The notes beneath the pieces are model-generated. The model did no database searches. It had not been told where the DNA came from and saw only the letters and a program-made list of their open reading frames with translations. From NCBI GenBank assembly GCA_002413455.1, contig DHXA01000057.1, forward strand, positions 15,818-29,772: DNA of 13,955 bases, read 5' to 3'. The stretch comes from Rhodanobacter sp. UBA5168. GTDB lineage: Bacteria; Pseudomonadota; Gammaproteobacteria; Xanthomonadales; Rhodanobacteraceae. How positions within the stretch are numbered: position 1 is the first letter of the stretch; the number at the start of each line of letters is the position of its first letter. Below are positions 5,828 through 13,052 of the stretch, one piece after another. The translations under genes and the position numbers were made by a program.

Positions 5828-7783
5828 TTACACGCCCTTGCCGATGTGCTTTTCCAGGAATGCCTGCAACACGTTGTAGAACTCGACGTTGTTCTTCTCG
5901 TCGTAGAAACCGTGGCCCTCACCCGGCTTGCTCATCCATTCGTACGGTTTGTGCGCGGCATCGAGCGCTGCACGCATGGCCTTGGCCTGGGCGAACGGTG
6001 CGCGTTTGTCGTCTTCGCCGTGGACCAGCAGCACAGGTACGTCGATCTTGTCGGCCAGCTTGTCCGGTGAGTTGGCGGCGAGATCGGCATCGTTCTTGCC
6101 GATGACCGTACTCAGATAACTGCGACCGGACTTGTCCTCCTGGATGTCGCCTTTTTTGTACATCATTGCCAGGTCGTAGATGCCGGCATAACCGACCGCG
6201 CATTTGAACATGCCGGGCGCGCGGATCGTGGTCATCATCGCCGAGTAGCCGCCGAAGCTGCCGCCGTAGACGCAGATGCGCTTCGGATCGGCGTAGTTCT
6301 CGGCGATGGCCCACTTCACGCCATCGATCAGATCCTGCTGGATGCGGGTACCCCATTTCAGGTAGCCAGCTTCCTTGAAGCCCACCCCGCGGCCGCCGGA
6401 GCCGCGATAGTTGACCTGCAGCACGAGATAGCCGCGGCTGGCGAGAAACTGGGCGTCGCCATCGTAGAACCAGTCGTCCTGCACGCCGATGGGGCCACCG
6501 TGGGGCAGCAGGATCATCGGCAGGTTTGCCAGGGTCGTGCCCCTGGGTACGGTCAGGATCGCTTCCAGCTCCATCCCGTCGCTGGCCTTGAAGCGCAGTG
6601 GACGGCGCTCGGCCATGCGCGCCGGATCGATCCACGGTTCCACCGCGAACAGTTTGATCACCTTGTAATTGTGCGTGTCGATCAGATAGTAGGTACCGGG
6701 GTCGCGGTCGCTGCTGACCCCGAACAGCAGTTTGCCGCCATCCTCGCTGAAGTTGATGAAGTGGACGTAGCTGCCGGGAAATTTCAGGCCGAGCGCGCGG
6801 TGCAGTTTTGCCACGGGCATGTTCGGATCGATGTAGCTCGGGGTTGGCACGCCGGCAGCCGGTATCGTAGCGAAGGGCTGATAGGGCAGCGCCGTCCACT
6901 CGATATAACCGATGTCGCTGAAACCGTCATTGGCCAGCAATTTGCGATTGCCGCCATTCTCGTCCTGCTCGACCAGCGCAGCCGGGCCGCCGCCAGCGGA
7001 GTAGCTGGCGTAAACGCGGCGTTGGTCGGGGGTGAAGAAGATCGGTGCGAAGCTGCCGCCGACCTCTGACTTGCTCATCTTTGCCCAGCCACCGTTCTGC
7101 TGATGGTAGACGACGTAGTCGTAGTCATCGTTGAACCCGTACGCATAGTGGGCCTGCCCTTCGGCGCCGACCATGAAGCTCATGCCGCCGACATTGATCT
7201 GGCCAATCAGATGGCGCGTGTTCTTGCCCGCGTCGACGTCGTAAAGGGTGCTGTAGTCGCGGTTGTTCCAGTCCTGTGTGGCCATGTAGAAGTGGCCGTT
7301 GACGGGAGTTGGTTGGCCATCCACGAAGCCCCATCCGCGGTCAGTGGCCCGCGTGCCGGCGCGCGTGCCGTAGTTGCTTTCAAAGCCGTACAAATAGTCC
7401 TGATGCTTGCCATCGAGGTCGGTGGCAAGCACTTCGCCGGTCGCCGCAGGCTTGTCGATCGAGCCGTACTGCTTGCCCTTTTCCACAACGAGACGGGTGT
7501 TGCTGGCCCAGGTGATACCGACCGCCAGCTCATATTTGGGCAAGCGCAGCATGCTTACTGGCCTGCTCATCTCGCCCACGTTGTAAATGGCCAGCGCATG
7601 CGAATCGCCGCTGACGTCGTTCATGTTCACGGCGATGTACTGCCCATTGGGCGAAAGGGTCGGCTGCGACAACATGACATGTCGCGCGAAATCTTCCACT
7701 GGAATCAGATCGGCCGCGATGGCGGTCACTGGCACCAACAGGCAGGCAGCGGACAGCATGGCCCGTGCGAAACGGTAGGACAT
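5828..7783 (-). CDS. Secreted S9-family (prolyl oligopeptidase/acylaminoacyl-peptidase-like) serine peptidase
   Basis: A 651-residue exported peptidase. Residues 1-24 (MSYRFARAMLSAACLLVPVT..AIAA) form a Sec signal peptide. The middle (about 30-380) has repeated blade-like segments with DxxG and W/F motifs, fitting the beta-propeller that limits access of large substrates. The C-terminal alpha/beta-hydrolase domain (about 390-651) contains the S9 nucleophile motif GGSFGGYSAMM with Ser509, Asp592 in HGEDDKR, and His624 in GEGHGFYD. HGGP near residue 428 fits the oxyanion hole. The family cleaves short peptides, often after proline or at N-acyl residues; the exact specificity is not visible. The start at 7783 is favoured because AGGGGA lies seven bases upstream and the signal peptide starts there; an in-frame ATG at 7861 would put 26 basic residues before it. 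It is divergent from lgt and likely periplasmic. Confidence 0.92.
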   Translation of the reverse strand: MSYRFARAMLSAACLLVPVTAIAADLIPVEDFARHVMLSQPTLSPNGQYIAVNMNDVSGDSHALAIYNVGEMSRPVSMLRLPKYELAVGITWASNTRLVVEKGKQYGSIDKPAATGEVLATDLDGKHQDYLYGFESNYGTRAGTRATDRGWGFVDGQPTPVNGHFYMATQDWNNRDYSTLYDVDAGKNTRHLIGQINVGGMSFMVGAEGQAHYAYGFNDDYDYVVYHQQNGGWAKMSKSEVGGSFAPIFFTPDQRRVYASYSAGGGPAALVEQDENGGNRKLLANDGFSDIGYIEWTALPYQPFATIPAAGVPTPSYIDPNMPVAKLHRALGLKFPGSYVHFINFSEDGGKLLFGVSSDRDPGTYYLIDTHNYKVIKLFAVEPWIDPARMAERRPLRFKASDGMELEAILTVPRGTTLANLPMILLPHGGPIGVQDDWFYDGDAQFLASRGYLVLQVNYRGSGGRGVGFKEAGYLKWGTRIQQDLIDGVKWAIAENYADPKRICVYGGSFGGYSAMMTTIRAPGMFKCAVGYAGIYDLAMMYKKGDIQEDKSGRSYLSTVIGKNDADLAANSPDKLADKIDVPVLLVHGEDDKRAPFAQAKAMRAALDAAHKPYEWMSKPGEGHGFYDEKNNVEFYNVLQAFLEKHIGKGV

Positions 7784-7790
7784 CGGTTTT

Positions 7791-7796
7791 TCCCCT
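7791..7796 (-). promoter_or_regulatory. Ribosome binding site fixing the S9 peptidase start
   Basis: Minus-strand AGGGGA, seven bases before the ATG at 7783. It supports that start over the in-frame ATG 78 bases further upstream, which would bury the signal peptide. Confidence 0.7.
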
Positions 7797-7921
7797 GACA
7801 CGCTCCGTGTGATGAGCCGGCCTCGCCTGGAGCGCACAACGGGCTGACTGGATGCGGACATCGCTGGCGGTGACGACGGCTGCCTGATTCCCGTCCCCCG
7901 GTGCAGACAGCGTCGTCGGCG

Positions 7922-7927
7922 ATTCTA
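7922..7927 (-). promoter_or_regulatory. Candidate -10 element (TAGAAT) for the S9 peptidase gene
   Basis: The minus strand reads TAGAAT, five of six matches to TATAAT, inside the 232-nt gap between the S9 peptidase and lgt. No good -35 lies 16-18 nt upstream (TTTCGA at 18 nt is the best). Use of this site would give a leader of about 130 nt. Confidence 0.35.
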
Positions 7928-7982
7928 GCGCCGGCGCAGCCGCAATCGAAAGAGCCGCTGACGCCATGCATTCCCGGCCCGC

Positions 7983-7988
7983 TACACT
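7983..7988 (+). promoter_or_regulatory. Candidate -10 element (TACACT) for lgt
   Basis: TACACT matches four of six positions of the -10 consensus and lies 27 nt before the lgt ATG. A CTGACG -35-like hexamer at 7958-7963 has a long 19-nt spacer. Transcription would start near 7995, leaving a leader of about 20 nt with no visible Shine-Dalgarno site. Confidence 0.3.
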
Positions 7989-8015
7989 TGCGCTTTGCCA
8001 ACCAGCCTTGTTGCC

Positions 8016-8831
8016 ATGTCCCAGCCTTTTGTCGTCGATATCAACCCCGTCGCGTTCCACCTCGGCCCGGTCCAGGTGCACTGGTACGGGCTGATGTACC
8101 TGCTCGGTTTTTTCTTCGTCGCCGTGCTGGGCGAGTACCGGCGTCGGCGTGGGCGCCTGCCGGTCAGCCGCGACGCGCTGGGCGATCTGCTGTTTTACGG
8201 CATGTTGGGCGTGATTGCCGGTGGGCGTATCTGGTACATGCTGTTCTATGCGGACATCGACTGGATCTGGACCGCGCCGCAGACACTGTTCAAGGTGTGG
8301 GACGGCGGCATGAGCTTCCACGGTGGCCTGCTCGGCGTGCTGGCCGCCGGCTGGTGGTGGTCGCGTCGGCAGAAGCTGCATTTCTTCGACACCATCGACT
8401 TCGTGGCGCCACTGGTACCGATCGGCCTGGGCCTGGGCCGACTCGGGAATTTCATCAACGGCGAACTGTGGGGCAAGCCCAGCGACGTGGCGTGGGCGAT
8501 GATCTTTCCGCAAGCGCCGGACCGCCTGCCGCGGCATCCCTCGCAGCTTTACGAGATGCTGCTCGAAGGCGTGGTGATGTTCGTCGTGCTGTGGCTGGTG
8601 TCGCTGAAGCCGCGCCCACGCTATCTGGTGTCAGGCATGTTCGCATTCCTGTACGGCTGTTTCCGCTTCGCCGTGGAGTTCGTGCGGGTGCCTGATCCCC
8701 AGCTCGGGTACCTGTTCGGTACGCAATGGGTGACGATGGGGCAGATGCAATCGCTGCCGCTGATCGTGGCCGGGCTGCTGCTGATCGCGATGTCGCGCGG
8801 TGCACCGACCTTGCCGTCGACAAAAGCCTGA
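8016..8831 (+). CDS. lgt: Prolipoprotein diacylglyceryl transferase
   Basis: A 271-residue polytopic inner-membrane enzyme that moves a diacylglyceryl group from phosphatidylglycerol to the lipobox cysteine of prolipoproteins, the first step of lipoprotein maturation. The Lgt signature [13 protein letters not shown] (141-153) is complete, with Arg142, Asn145, Asn148 and Glu150. DGGMSFHGG (97-104) supplies His102, matching the essential histidine of the E. coli enzyme. [12 protein letters not shown] (216-227) supplies the C-terminal conserved Arg/Glu residues. About seven hydrophobic segments are visible. The ATG at 8016 was chosen because the conserved N-terminus ([21 protein letters not shown]) follows directly; an upstream in-frame TTG adds seven unlikely residues. 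The gene stands alone: divergent from the S9 peptidase and convergent with the AIM24 gene, 33 nt apart. LemA in this window is a plausible substrate. Confidence 0.97.
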   Translation: MSQPFVVDINPVAFHLGPVQVHWYGLMYLLGFFFVAVLGEYRRRRGRLPVSRDALGDLLFYGMLGVIAGGRIWYMLFYADIDWIWTAPQTLFKVWDGGMSFHGGLLGVLAAGWWWSRRQKLHFFDTIDFVAPLVPIGLGLGRLGNFINGELWGKPSDVAWAMIFPQAPDRLPRHPSQLYEMLLEGVVMFVVLWLVSLKPRPRYLVSGMFAFLYGCFRFAVEFVRVPDPQLGYLFGTQWVTMGQMQSLPLIVAGLLLIAMSRGAPTLPSTKA

Positions 8832-8864
8832 GTGGGGCGCAGGCCGTGCGTCTCACCGGAAAGC

Positions 8865-9875
8865 CTAGAAGTTGCGATCGCCACCGAGGATGTCGCCGAG
8901 GCCACCGAGCAGCGAGCCCTCGCCGCGCCGCTGCCCGCCGCCTTGTGGCGCGGCCGCCAGCATGCGTCCGGCCATGCGCGAGAATGGCAGCGACTGCAGC
9001 CATACCGTGCCTGGCCCGGTGAGCGTAGCCAGGAACACGCCCTCACCGCCGAACAGCATGCTCTTGATGCCGCCGACCGGCCGCACGTCCATGCTCACCG
9101 TGTCGTGAAACGCGACCACGCAGCCAGTGTCCACATCCAGCCGCTCACCGGCCTTCAGCTCGCGCTGCACCACGGTGCCGCCGGCATGCACGAAGACCCA
9201 GCCGTCACCTTCGAGCTTCTGCATGATGAAGCCCTCGCCGCCGAACAGGCCGGTGAGGATCTTGCGCTGGAAAAAGATGCCCAGCTGCACGCCGCGTGCG
9301 CCGGCGAGGAACGAATCCTTCTGGCAGATCAGCCGGCCGCCATGGTCGGACAGCTTCATCGCCATCACCGTGCCGGGATAGGGCGCCGCAAACGCGACCT
9401 TCGCCTTGCCGCTGCCGGTATGCGTGAACACGGTGGTGAACAGGCTTTCGCCGGTGATCACGCGCTTGCCGGCGGACAGCAGCTTGTCCATCAGGCCGCC
9501 GGCCTGGCTGGAGGTGGAGCCGTCGCCGAACACGGTATCCATCTGCACCGAGGCTTCCTTGTACATCAGTGCGCCGGCCTCGGCGATCGCGCTTTCGCCG
9601 GGATCCAACTCGATCTCCACGAATTGCATGTCCGAGCCGACAATGCGGTAATCGATCTCGTCGGCACCGGCGTTGCCCGCTGCAAACGGTATCGGCGGCG
9701 GCGCCATGGCCGTGCCGCCGAGCTCGGTCACGCTGCGGATCGGCTTCCATTCGGTGAAGCCCTCGCACCAGCAGTAGCCATCCGGCTGGCGTTGGGCCTG
9801 GACCCGCGCAGCCGCGTCCTCCAGCGGACCGATGCGGTCGGTGTTCTTGCCGTAACTGAAATACCACTGCGCCAT
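8865..9875 (-). CDS. GYF_2-AIM24 (TIGR00266 family) two-domain protein
   Basis: A 336-residue protein with two parts. Residues 3-47 match a GYF_2 (DUF4339) domain: WYFSYGK, GPLED, then YCWCEGFTEWKPI. After a linker (about 50-73), residues 75-305 form an AIM24/TIGR00266 beta-rich domain with DMQFVEIELDPGESAIAEAG and several GGEG turns (212-215, 276-279). The tail (306-336) is rich in glycine and arginine and ends in GGDRNF. No signal peptide or membrane helix is evident, so it is probably cytoplasmic. The function of bacterial AIM24 proteins is not known; the yeast namesake is mitochondrial. The start at 9875 is where the GYF_2 domain begins, with GAGG nine bases upstream. The reading frame stays open for 345 more codons upstream, but that stretch is antisense to thyA and is not protein-like. 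It is divergent from thyA. Confidence 0.88.
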   Translation of the reverse strand: MAQWYFSYGKNTDRIGPLEDAAARVQAQRQPDGYCWCEGFTEWKPIRSVTELGGTAMAPPPIPFAAGNAGADEIDYRIVGSDMQFVEIELDPGESAIAEAGALMYKEASVQMDTVFGDGSTSSQAGGLMDKLLSAGKRVITGESLFTTVFTHTGSGKAKVAFAAPYPGTVMAMKLSDHGGRLICQKDSFLAGARGVQLGIFFQRKILTGLFGGEGFIMQKLEGDGWVFVHAGGTVVQRELKAGERLDVDTGCVVAFHDTVSMDVRPVGGIKSMLFGGEGVFLATLTGPGTVWLQSLPFSRMAGRMLAAAPQGGGQRRGEGSLLGGLGDILGGDRNF

Positions 9876-9983
9876 GATGCCGGCCTCGTTGGGAGATGCC
9901 GCGAGTCTAGGCCCGCAGCGGGGGCGGGCGGGAGTGACGGTTGTCACGTCATGGACGCGCGTGAAGTGCCCATGGCGAACAGC

Positions 9984-9989
9984 TAGAAT
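9984..9989 (+). promoter_or_regulatory. Candidate -10 element (TAGAAT) for thyA, possibly giving a leaderless mRNA
   Basis: TAGAAT matches five of six positions of TATAAT and ends six bases before the thyA ATG. A GTGAAG -35-like hexamer (9961-9966) stands 17 nt upstream. Transcription would start at or next to the A of the ATG, and no Shine-Dalgarno sequence is visible. Confidence 0.5.
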
Positions 9990-9995
9990 CCCCCG

Positions 9996-10790
9996 ATGCG
10001 CGCCTATCTCGACCTGCTCCGCCACGTTCTCGACCACGGCACCCCCAAGACGGACCGCACCGGCACCGGCACGCGCAGCGTGTTCGGCTGGCAGATGCGC
10101 TTCGATCTCAACGAAGGCTTTCCGCTGGTCACCACCAAGAAGCTGCACCTGAAGTCGATCGTGCATGAGCTGATCTGGTTTTTGCGTGGTGATACCAACA
10201 TCGCCTACCTGAAAGAACACGGTGTGCGCATCTGGGACGAGTGGGCCGATACGAACGGCGACCTCGGTCCGGTCTACGGACAGCAATGGCGCGCGTGGCC
10301 CACTGCCGACGGTGGCGCAGTCGACCAGATCGCGTGGGTGATCGAGGAAATCAAGCGCAACCCGGATTCGCGCCGTCTGATCGTCAGCGCATGGAACGTG
10401 GGCGAGCTGCCGAAGATGGCTTTGCTGCCATGCCACAGCCTGTTCCAGTTCTACGTGGCCGATGGCAAGCTGAGTTGCCAGCTGTACCAGCGTTCGGGCG
10501 ATATTTTCCTCGGCGTGCCGTTCAACATCGCCAGCTACGCGTTGCTCACCCACATGGTGGCGCAGGTATGCGGCCTGGGCGTGGGCGATTTCGTGCACAC
10601 GCTGGGCGACGCGCATCTGTACAACAACCATGTGGAACAGGCACGACTGCAGCTGACCCGTGAGCCGCGGCCATTGCCACGACTGAAGCTCAATCCCGAG
10701 GTTCGTTCGATCTTCGATTTCCGCTATGAAGACATCGCGATCGACGGCTACCAGCCGCATCCGGCGATCAAGGCGAATGTAGCCGTCTAG
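9996..10790 (+). CDS. thyA: Thymidylate synthase
   Basis: A 264-residue cytoplasmic enzyme, the same length as E. coli ThyA. It methylates dUMP to dTMP using methylene-tetrahydrofolate and releases dihydrofolate. Catalytic Cys146 sits in [11 protein letters not shown]. The dUMP phosphate ligands Arg21 (KTDRTGTGT), Arg126-Arg127 (PDSRRLIV) and Arg166 (YQRSGD) are present, as are Asp169, Asn177 (GVPFNIAS), and His207 and Tyr209 (GDAHLYNNH). Nothing is missing and the C-terminus ends KANVAV, close to the usual mobile end. The ATG at 9996 begins the conserved [12 protein letters not shown] and has a TAGAAT box just before it. folA follows after 167 nt on the same strand and recycles the dihydrofolate produced, so the two belong to one pathway, although a folA promoter in the gap is possible. 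Confidence 0.98.
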   Translation: MRAYLDLLRHVLDHGTPKTDRTGTGTRSVFGWQMRFDLNEGFPLVTTKKLHLKSIVHELIWFLRGDTNIAYLKEHGVRIWDEWADTNGDLGPVYGQQWRAWPTADGGAVDQIAWVIEEIKRNPDSRRLIVSAWNVGELPKMALLPCHSLFQFYVADGKLSCQLYQRSGDIFLGVPFNIASYALLTHMVAQVCGLGVGDFVHTLGDAHLYNNHVEQARLQLTREPRPLPRLKLNPEVRSIFDFRYEDIAIDGYQPHPAIKANVAV

Positions 10791-10882
10791 CCGTTTCGCC
10801 GGGCATGGCGGCCGATCGCCGGGGCTCTTCGCAAGTATCTGCGGAGCCTCCGATTCGCCATCGCGAAGCAAGTTCATCCTGT

Positions 10883-10888
10883 TAAGAT
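10883..10888 (+). promoter_or_regulatory. Weak candidate -10 element (TAAGAT) before folA
   Basis: TAAGAT in the 167-nt thyA-folA gap, four of six matches to consensus and 69 nt before the folA ATG. No convincing -35 hexamer at 16-18 nt. It would permit folA transcription separate from thyA. Confidence 0.25.
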
Positions 10889-10946
10889 TCGATGCCATCG
10901 GTGGCGCCAATTCAGGCGCGGGCCACCTTGCCGACCAACGCCTTTC

Positions 10947-10951
10947 AAGGA
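10947..10951 (+). promoter_or_regulatory. Ribosome binding site deciding the folA start
   Basis: AAGGA six bases before the ATG at 10958. It supports that start over an in-frame ATG at 10892, which would add 22 residues ahead of the conserved DHFR N-terminus. Confidence 0.75.
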
Positions 10952-10957
10952 CCCGTT

Positions 10958-11446
10958 ATGGCTATTTCGCTGATTGCCGCGCTCGACGAAAATTTTGCCA
11001 TTGGCCGCAAGGGTCAGTTGCCCTGGCATCTGCCGGACGACCTGCGATGGTTCAAGCAGCTGACCACCGGCAAGAATGTCCTGATGGGTTACAACACCGC
11101 CTTGTCGATCGGGCGTGCGCTGCCGGATCGGGTCAACCTGGTGCTGTCGCGTCGGCACGAAGCGCCGTTCCCCGGCCAGATCACGGTGCGCTCGGTGGAA
11201 GAGGCGCAGGCGCGTACCGACAATACCGGGCTGATGGTAATCGGGGGTGGCATGGTGTTTTCCGAAGCCTTGCCGCGGGCCCGGCGCATGTATCTGACCT
11301 GGGTAAGCGCCGCCGTCGACGGTGCCGACGCATTTTTCCCGGGCGTGCATTTCAGTGACTGGACCGAAGTTTCCCGCGTGCATCACAAGGCCGATGCCGA
11401 GCACGCGTACGACTTCGACATGGTCGAATATCTGCGCAACAGCTGA
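10958..11446 (+). CDS. folA: Dihydrofolate reductase
   Basis: A 162-residue cytoplasmic enzyme (E. coli: 159) that reduces dihydrofolate to tetrahydrofolate with NADPH, closing the cycle opened by ThyA. The start MAISLIAALDENFAIGRKG and LPWHLPDDLRWFK (21-33) give Trp23, catalytic Asp27 and Phe32. Thr114 in YLTWV and the GGG turn (96-98) are present. The NADPH site is unusual: the E. coli segment G43-R44-H45-T46 reads G44-Y45-N46-T47 here, and E. coli Arg98 is Met99, while E. coli Ser64-Gln65 correspond to Arg65-Arg66. The loss of the phosphate-binding Arg44 may be balanced by the new arginines. The ATG is fixed by AAGGA six bases upstream. Its TGA overlaps the ATG of the Nudix gene (TGATG), so the two are co-translated. 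Confidence 0.96.
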   Translation: MAISLIAALDENFAIGRKGQLPWHLPDDLRWFKQLTTGKNVLMGYNTALSIGRALPDRVNLVLSRRHEAPFPGQITVRSVEEAQARTDNTGLMVIGGGMVFSEALPRARRMYLTWVSAAVDGADAFFPGVHFSDWTEVSRVHHKADAEHAYDFDMVEYLRNS

Positions 11447-12411
11447 TGCCGGCGCCGGTCGCGCCAAAGCCGGTCATGCACGTCATGGCCGGGGTGATGC
11501 ACGACGCCGAGGGGCGCGTGCTGCTGGCGCAGCGACCACCCGGCAAGCATCTGGCCGGCATGTGGGAATTTCCCGGCGGCAAGCTCGAGCACGACGAAGC
11601 GCCGCTGGCGGGGCTGGTGCGCGAGCTTCGCGAGGAACTCGGTATCACCCTGCAACGTGCCGAGCCCCTGATCCGGGTGCCTTGCCATTACGTCGAGCGC
11701 GAACTGTTGCTGGATGCGTGGCAGACCGATCAGTGGGCAGGCGTGCCGCAACCGCTGGAAGGACAGGCGTTGCAGTGGCTGGCGCCGGCGCAGATCGACC
11801 CGTCGATCCTGACGCCTGCCGATCGCGCGATCCTGCAGGCATGGTGGTTGCCCAGCCGCTATTCGATCACGCCGCCCGAGGTGAGGCCGGATCAATGCGG
11901 CGCCTGGTTCGAGCGCATGGGTCAGGCGATCGAGCGTGGCAAGCGGCTGATCCAGCTGCGGTTGCCGCTATGGCCGCGCGAACAGGTGCGCGAACTGGCC
12001 GCGGCCTTGTTGCCGCAGGCCCGTCGACGCGGCGCCGAGCTGCTGCTCCATGGCGATATCGAAGGTGCGCTGGCGCTGGGTATCGGCGTGCAACTGAAGA
12101 GCACGCAACTGGCCACCCTGTCCGCGCGACCGCTGCCGCTGACGCAACGGGTCGGCGCCAGCTGCCACGATGCGGCGCACCTGAAGCAGGCGTCGAATAT
12201 CGCCGCCGACTTTGCCACGCTGTCGCCGGTAACCGCGACGCGCGAGTTGCCGCAGAGGCCGCCGCTGGGCTGGACCCGATTCCACGCATTGGCCGAGTCT
12301 GCAGCGTTACCGGTATACGCACTCGGCGGTCTGGCGCCCTCGCATATCGTGCAGGCCCGGCAATGCAGTGGGCAGGGCGTGGCCGGCATCCACGAGTTCT
12401 GGCTGGGCTAG
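11446..12411 (+). CDS. Nudix hydrolase (MutT-like) fused to a thiamine-phosphate-synthase-like domain
   Basis: A 321-residue two-domain protein. The N-terminal Nudix domain (about 11-135) has a complete Nudix box, from Gly45 through Glu51, Arg59-Glu60, Glu63-Glu64 and Gly66 (RELREELGI at its end), preceded by MWEFPGG as in MutT. Such domains remove 8-oxo-dGTP or related oxidised nucleotides. Residues about 138-320 resemble the TIM-barrel of ThiE/TenI: RYSITPP at the start, GASCHDAAHLKQA (237-249), ATLSPV (257-262) and ALGGL (292-296). Some ThiE positions are changed, for example GVQLKSTQ (214-221) where ThiE usually has GVHLGQxD, so thiamine-phosphate synthesis is doubtful. This fusion is known in gammaproteobacteria. 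Its start overlaps the folA stop, without its own clear Shine-Dalgarno site; a downstream Met11 is a less likely start. Its stop overlaps coaE's in one CTAG. A MutT-like role is inferred, not shown. Confidence 0.9.
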   Translation: MPAPVAPKPVMHVMAGVMHDAEGRVLLAQRPPGKHLAGMWEFPGGKLEHDEAPLAGLVRELREELGITLQRAEPLIRVPCHYVERELLLDAWQTDQWAGVPQPLEGQALQWLAPAQIDPSILTPADRAILQAWWLPSRYSITPPEVRPDQCGAWFERMGQAIERGKRLIQLRLPLWPREQVRELAAALLPQARRRGAELLLHGDIEGALALGIGVQLKSTQLATLSARPLPLTQRVGASCHDAAHLKQASNIAADFATLSPVTATRELPQRPPLGWTRFHALAESAALPVYALGGLAPSHIVQARQCSGQGVAGIHEFWLG

Positions 12412-13052
12412 GAGTGTATGGGCGCCGGCGGATCTCTCTGCGAAGCCAGGGCCAGATAGCGCTGATGCAGGATGGCTACAACGTCATCCAGGGCAGATTC
12501 GCTGCCATCGTTGTCGATGACATCGTCGGCCAGCGCGAGCCGTTCGAGGCGGGTCGCCTGATGGGCCAGCATGCGCTGGGCCAGGATTTGGTCGATACCA
12601 TCGCGGGCGATCAGGCGGCTGATCTGCACCGACTCGGGTACGTCGACCAGCAGCACGCGGTCGACCCAGCGGTAGTGCTCGATGTTTTCCGCCAGCAATG
12701 GAATCGCCAGCAGGCAATACGGCCCTTGCTCCGCCGCCGCACGTTCGCGCAGCCATTGGCGCACCCGCGGATGAAGGATCGCTTCCAACTTCTTCCGCGC
12801 CGCAGGGTCGGCAAAGACGCGCTGACGCATGGCGGGGCGATCCAGGCGCCCCGAGGCATCCAGTACCTCGGGACCAAACATGTCGACGACGGCGGCCAAG
12901 CCGGGCGTACCCGGCTCGATCACTTCACGCGCCGCCACGTCGGCGTCGTACACGCGCACACCCAGTGCCTCGAAGCGCCGCGTCACCGCCGTCTTGCCGG
13001 CAGCGATACCGCCGGTCAGCGCGATGGTCAAAGCGTGCGTGCGTCCGCTCAT
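12408..13052 (-). CDS. coaE: Dephospho-CoA kinase
   Basis: A 214-residue cytoplasmic P-loop kinase catalysing the last step of coenzyme A synthesis, ATP-dependent phosphorylation of the 3'-hydroxyl of dephospho-CoA. The Walker A motif reads GGIAAGKT (14-21); most homologues have GGIGSGK, but the key Gly-Lys-Thr is intact. DADVAAR (36-42) matches the conserved DAD substrate-site motif. HPRV (94-97), PLLAE (118-122) and a QISRLIARDG segment (143-152) complete the family pattern. The length is normal, with a short proline-rich tail (207-214). The ATG overlaps the pilD stop (ATGA), with no clear Shine-Dalgarno site of its own, so it is translationally coupled to pilD. The pilD-coaE pairing is common in gammaproteobacteria and has no known functional meaning. 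Its stop codon overlaps that of the converging Nudix gene. Confidence 0.97.
   Translation of the reverse strand: MSGRTHALTIALTGGIAAGKTAVTRRFEALGVRVYDADVAAREVIEPGTPGLAAVVDMFGPEVLDASGRLDRPAMRQRVFADPAARKKLEAILHPRVRQWLRERAAAEQGPYCLLAIPLLAENIEHYRWVDRVLLVDVPESVQISRLIARDGIDQILAQRMLAHQATRLERLALADDVIDNDGSESALDDVVAILHQRYLALASQRDPPAPIHS

Noticed and set aside
4246..5922. 558-codon frame opposite the TPM genes
   Set aside because: Composition is Arg/Ala/Gln/His-rich and low complexity. It crosses three well-supported plus-strand gene ends and a hairpin.
9934..9947. GTGAC-GGTT-GTCAC inverted repeat upstream of thyA
   Set aside because: Arms are only 5 bp. It could be an operator for either divergent gene, but this is too short to claim without conservation data.
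9876..10910. 345-codon upstream extension of the AIM24 gene frame, antisense to thyA
   Set aside because: thyA on the other strand is certain, the extension has no recognisable domain, and the GYF_2 domain begins exactly at the ATG at 9875.
10791..10957. Possible riboswitch or terminator in the thyA-folA gap
   Set aside because: Only imperfect short stems (GGCTC/GAGCC with bulges; TTCGC/GCGAA) with no T-run and no recognisable riboswitch core.
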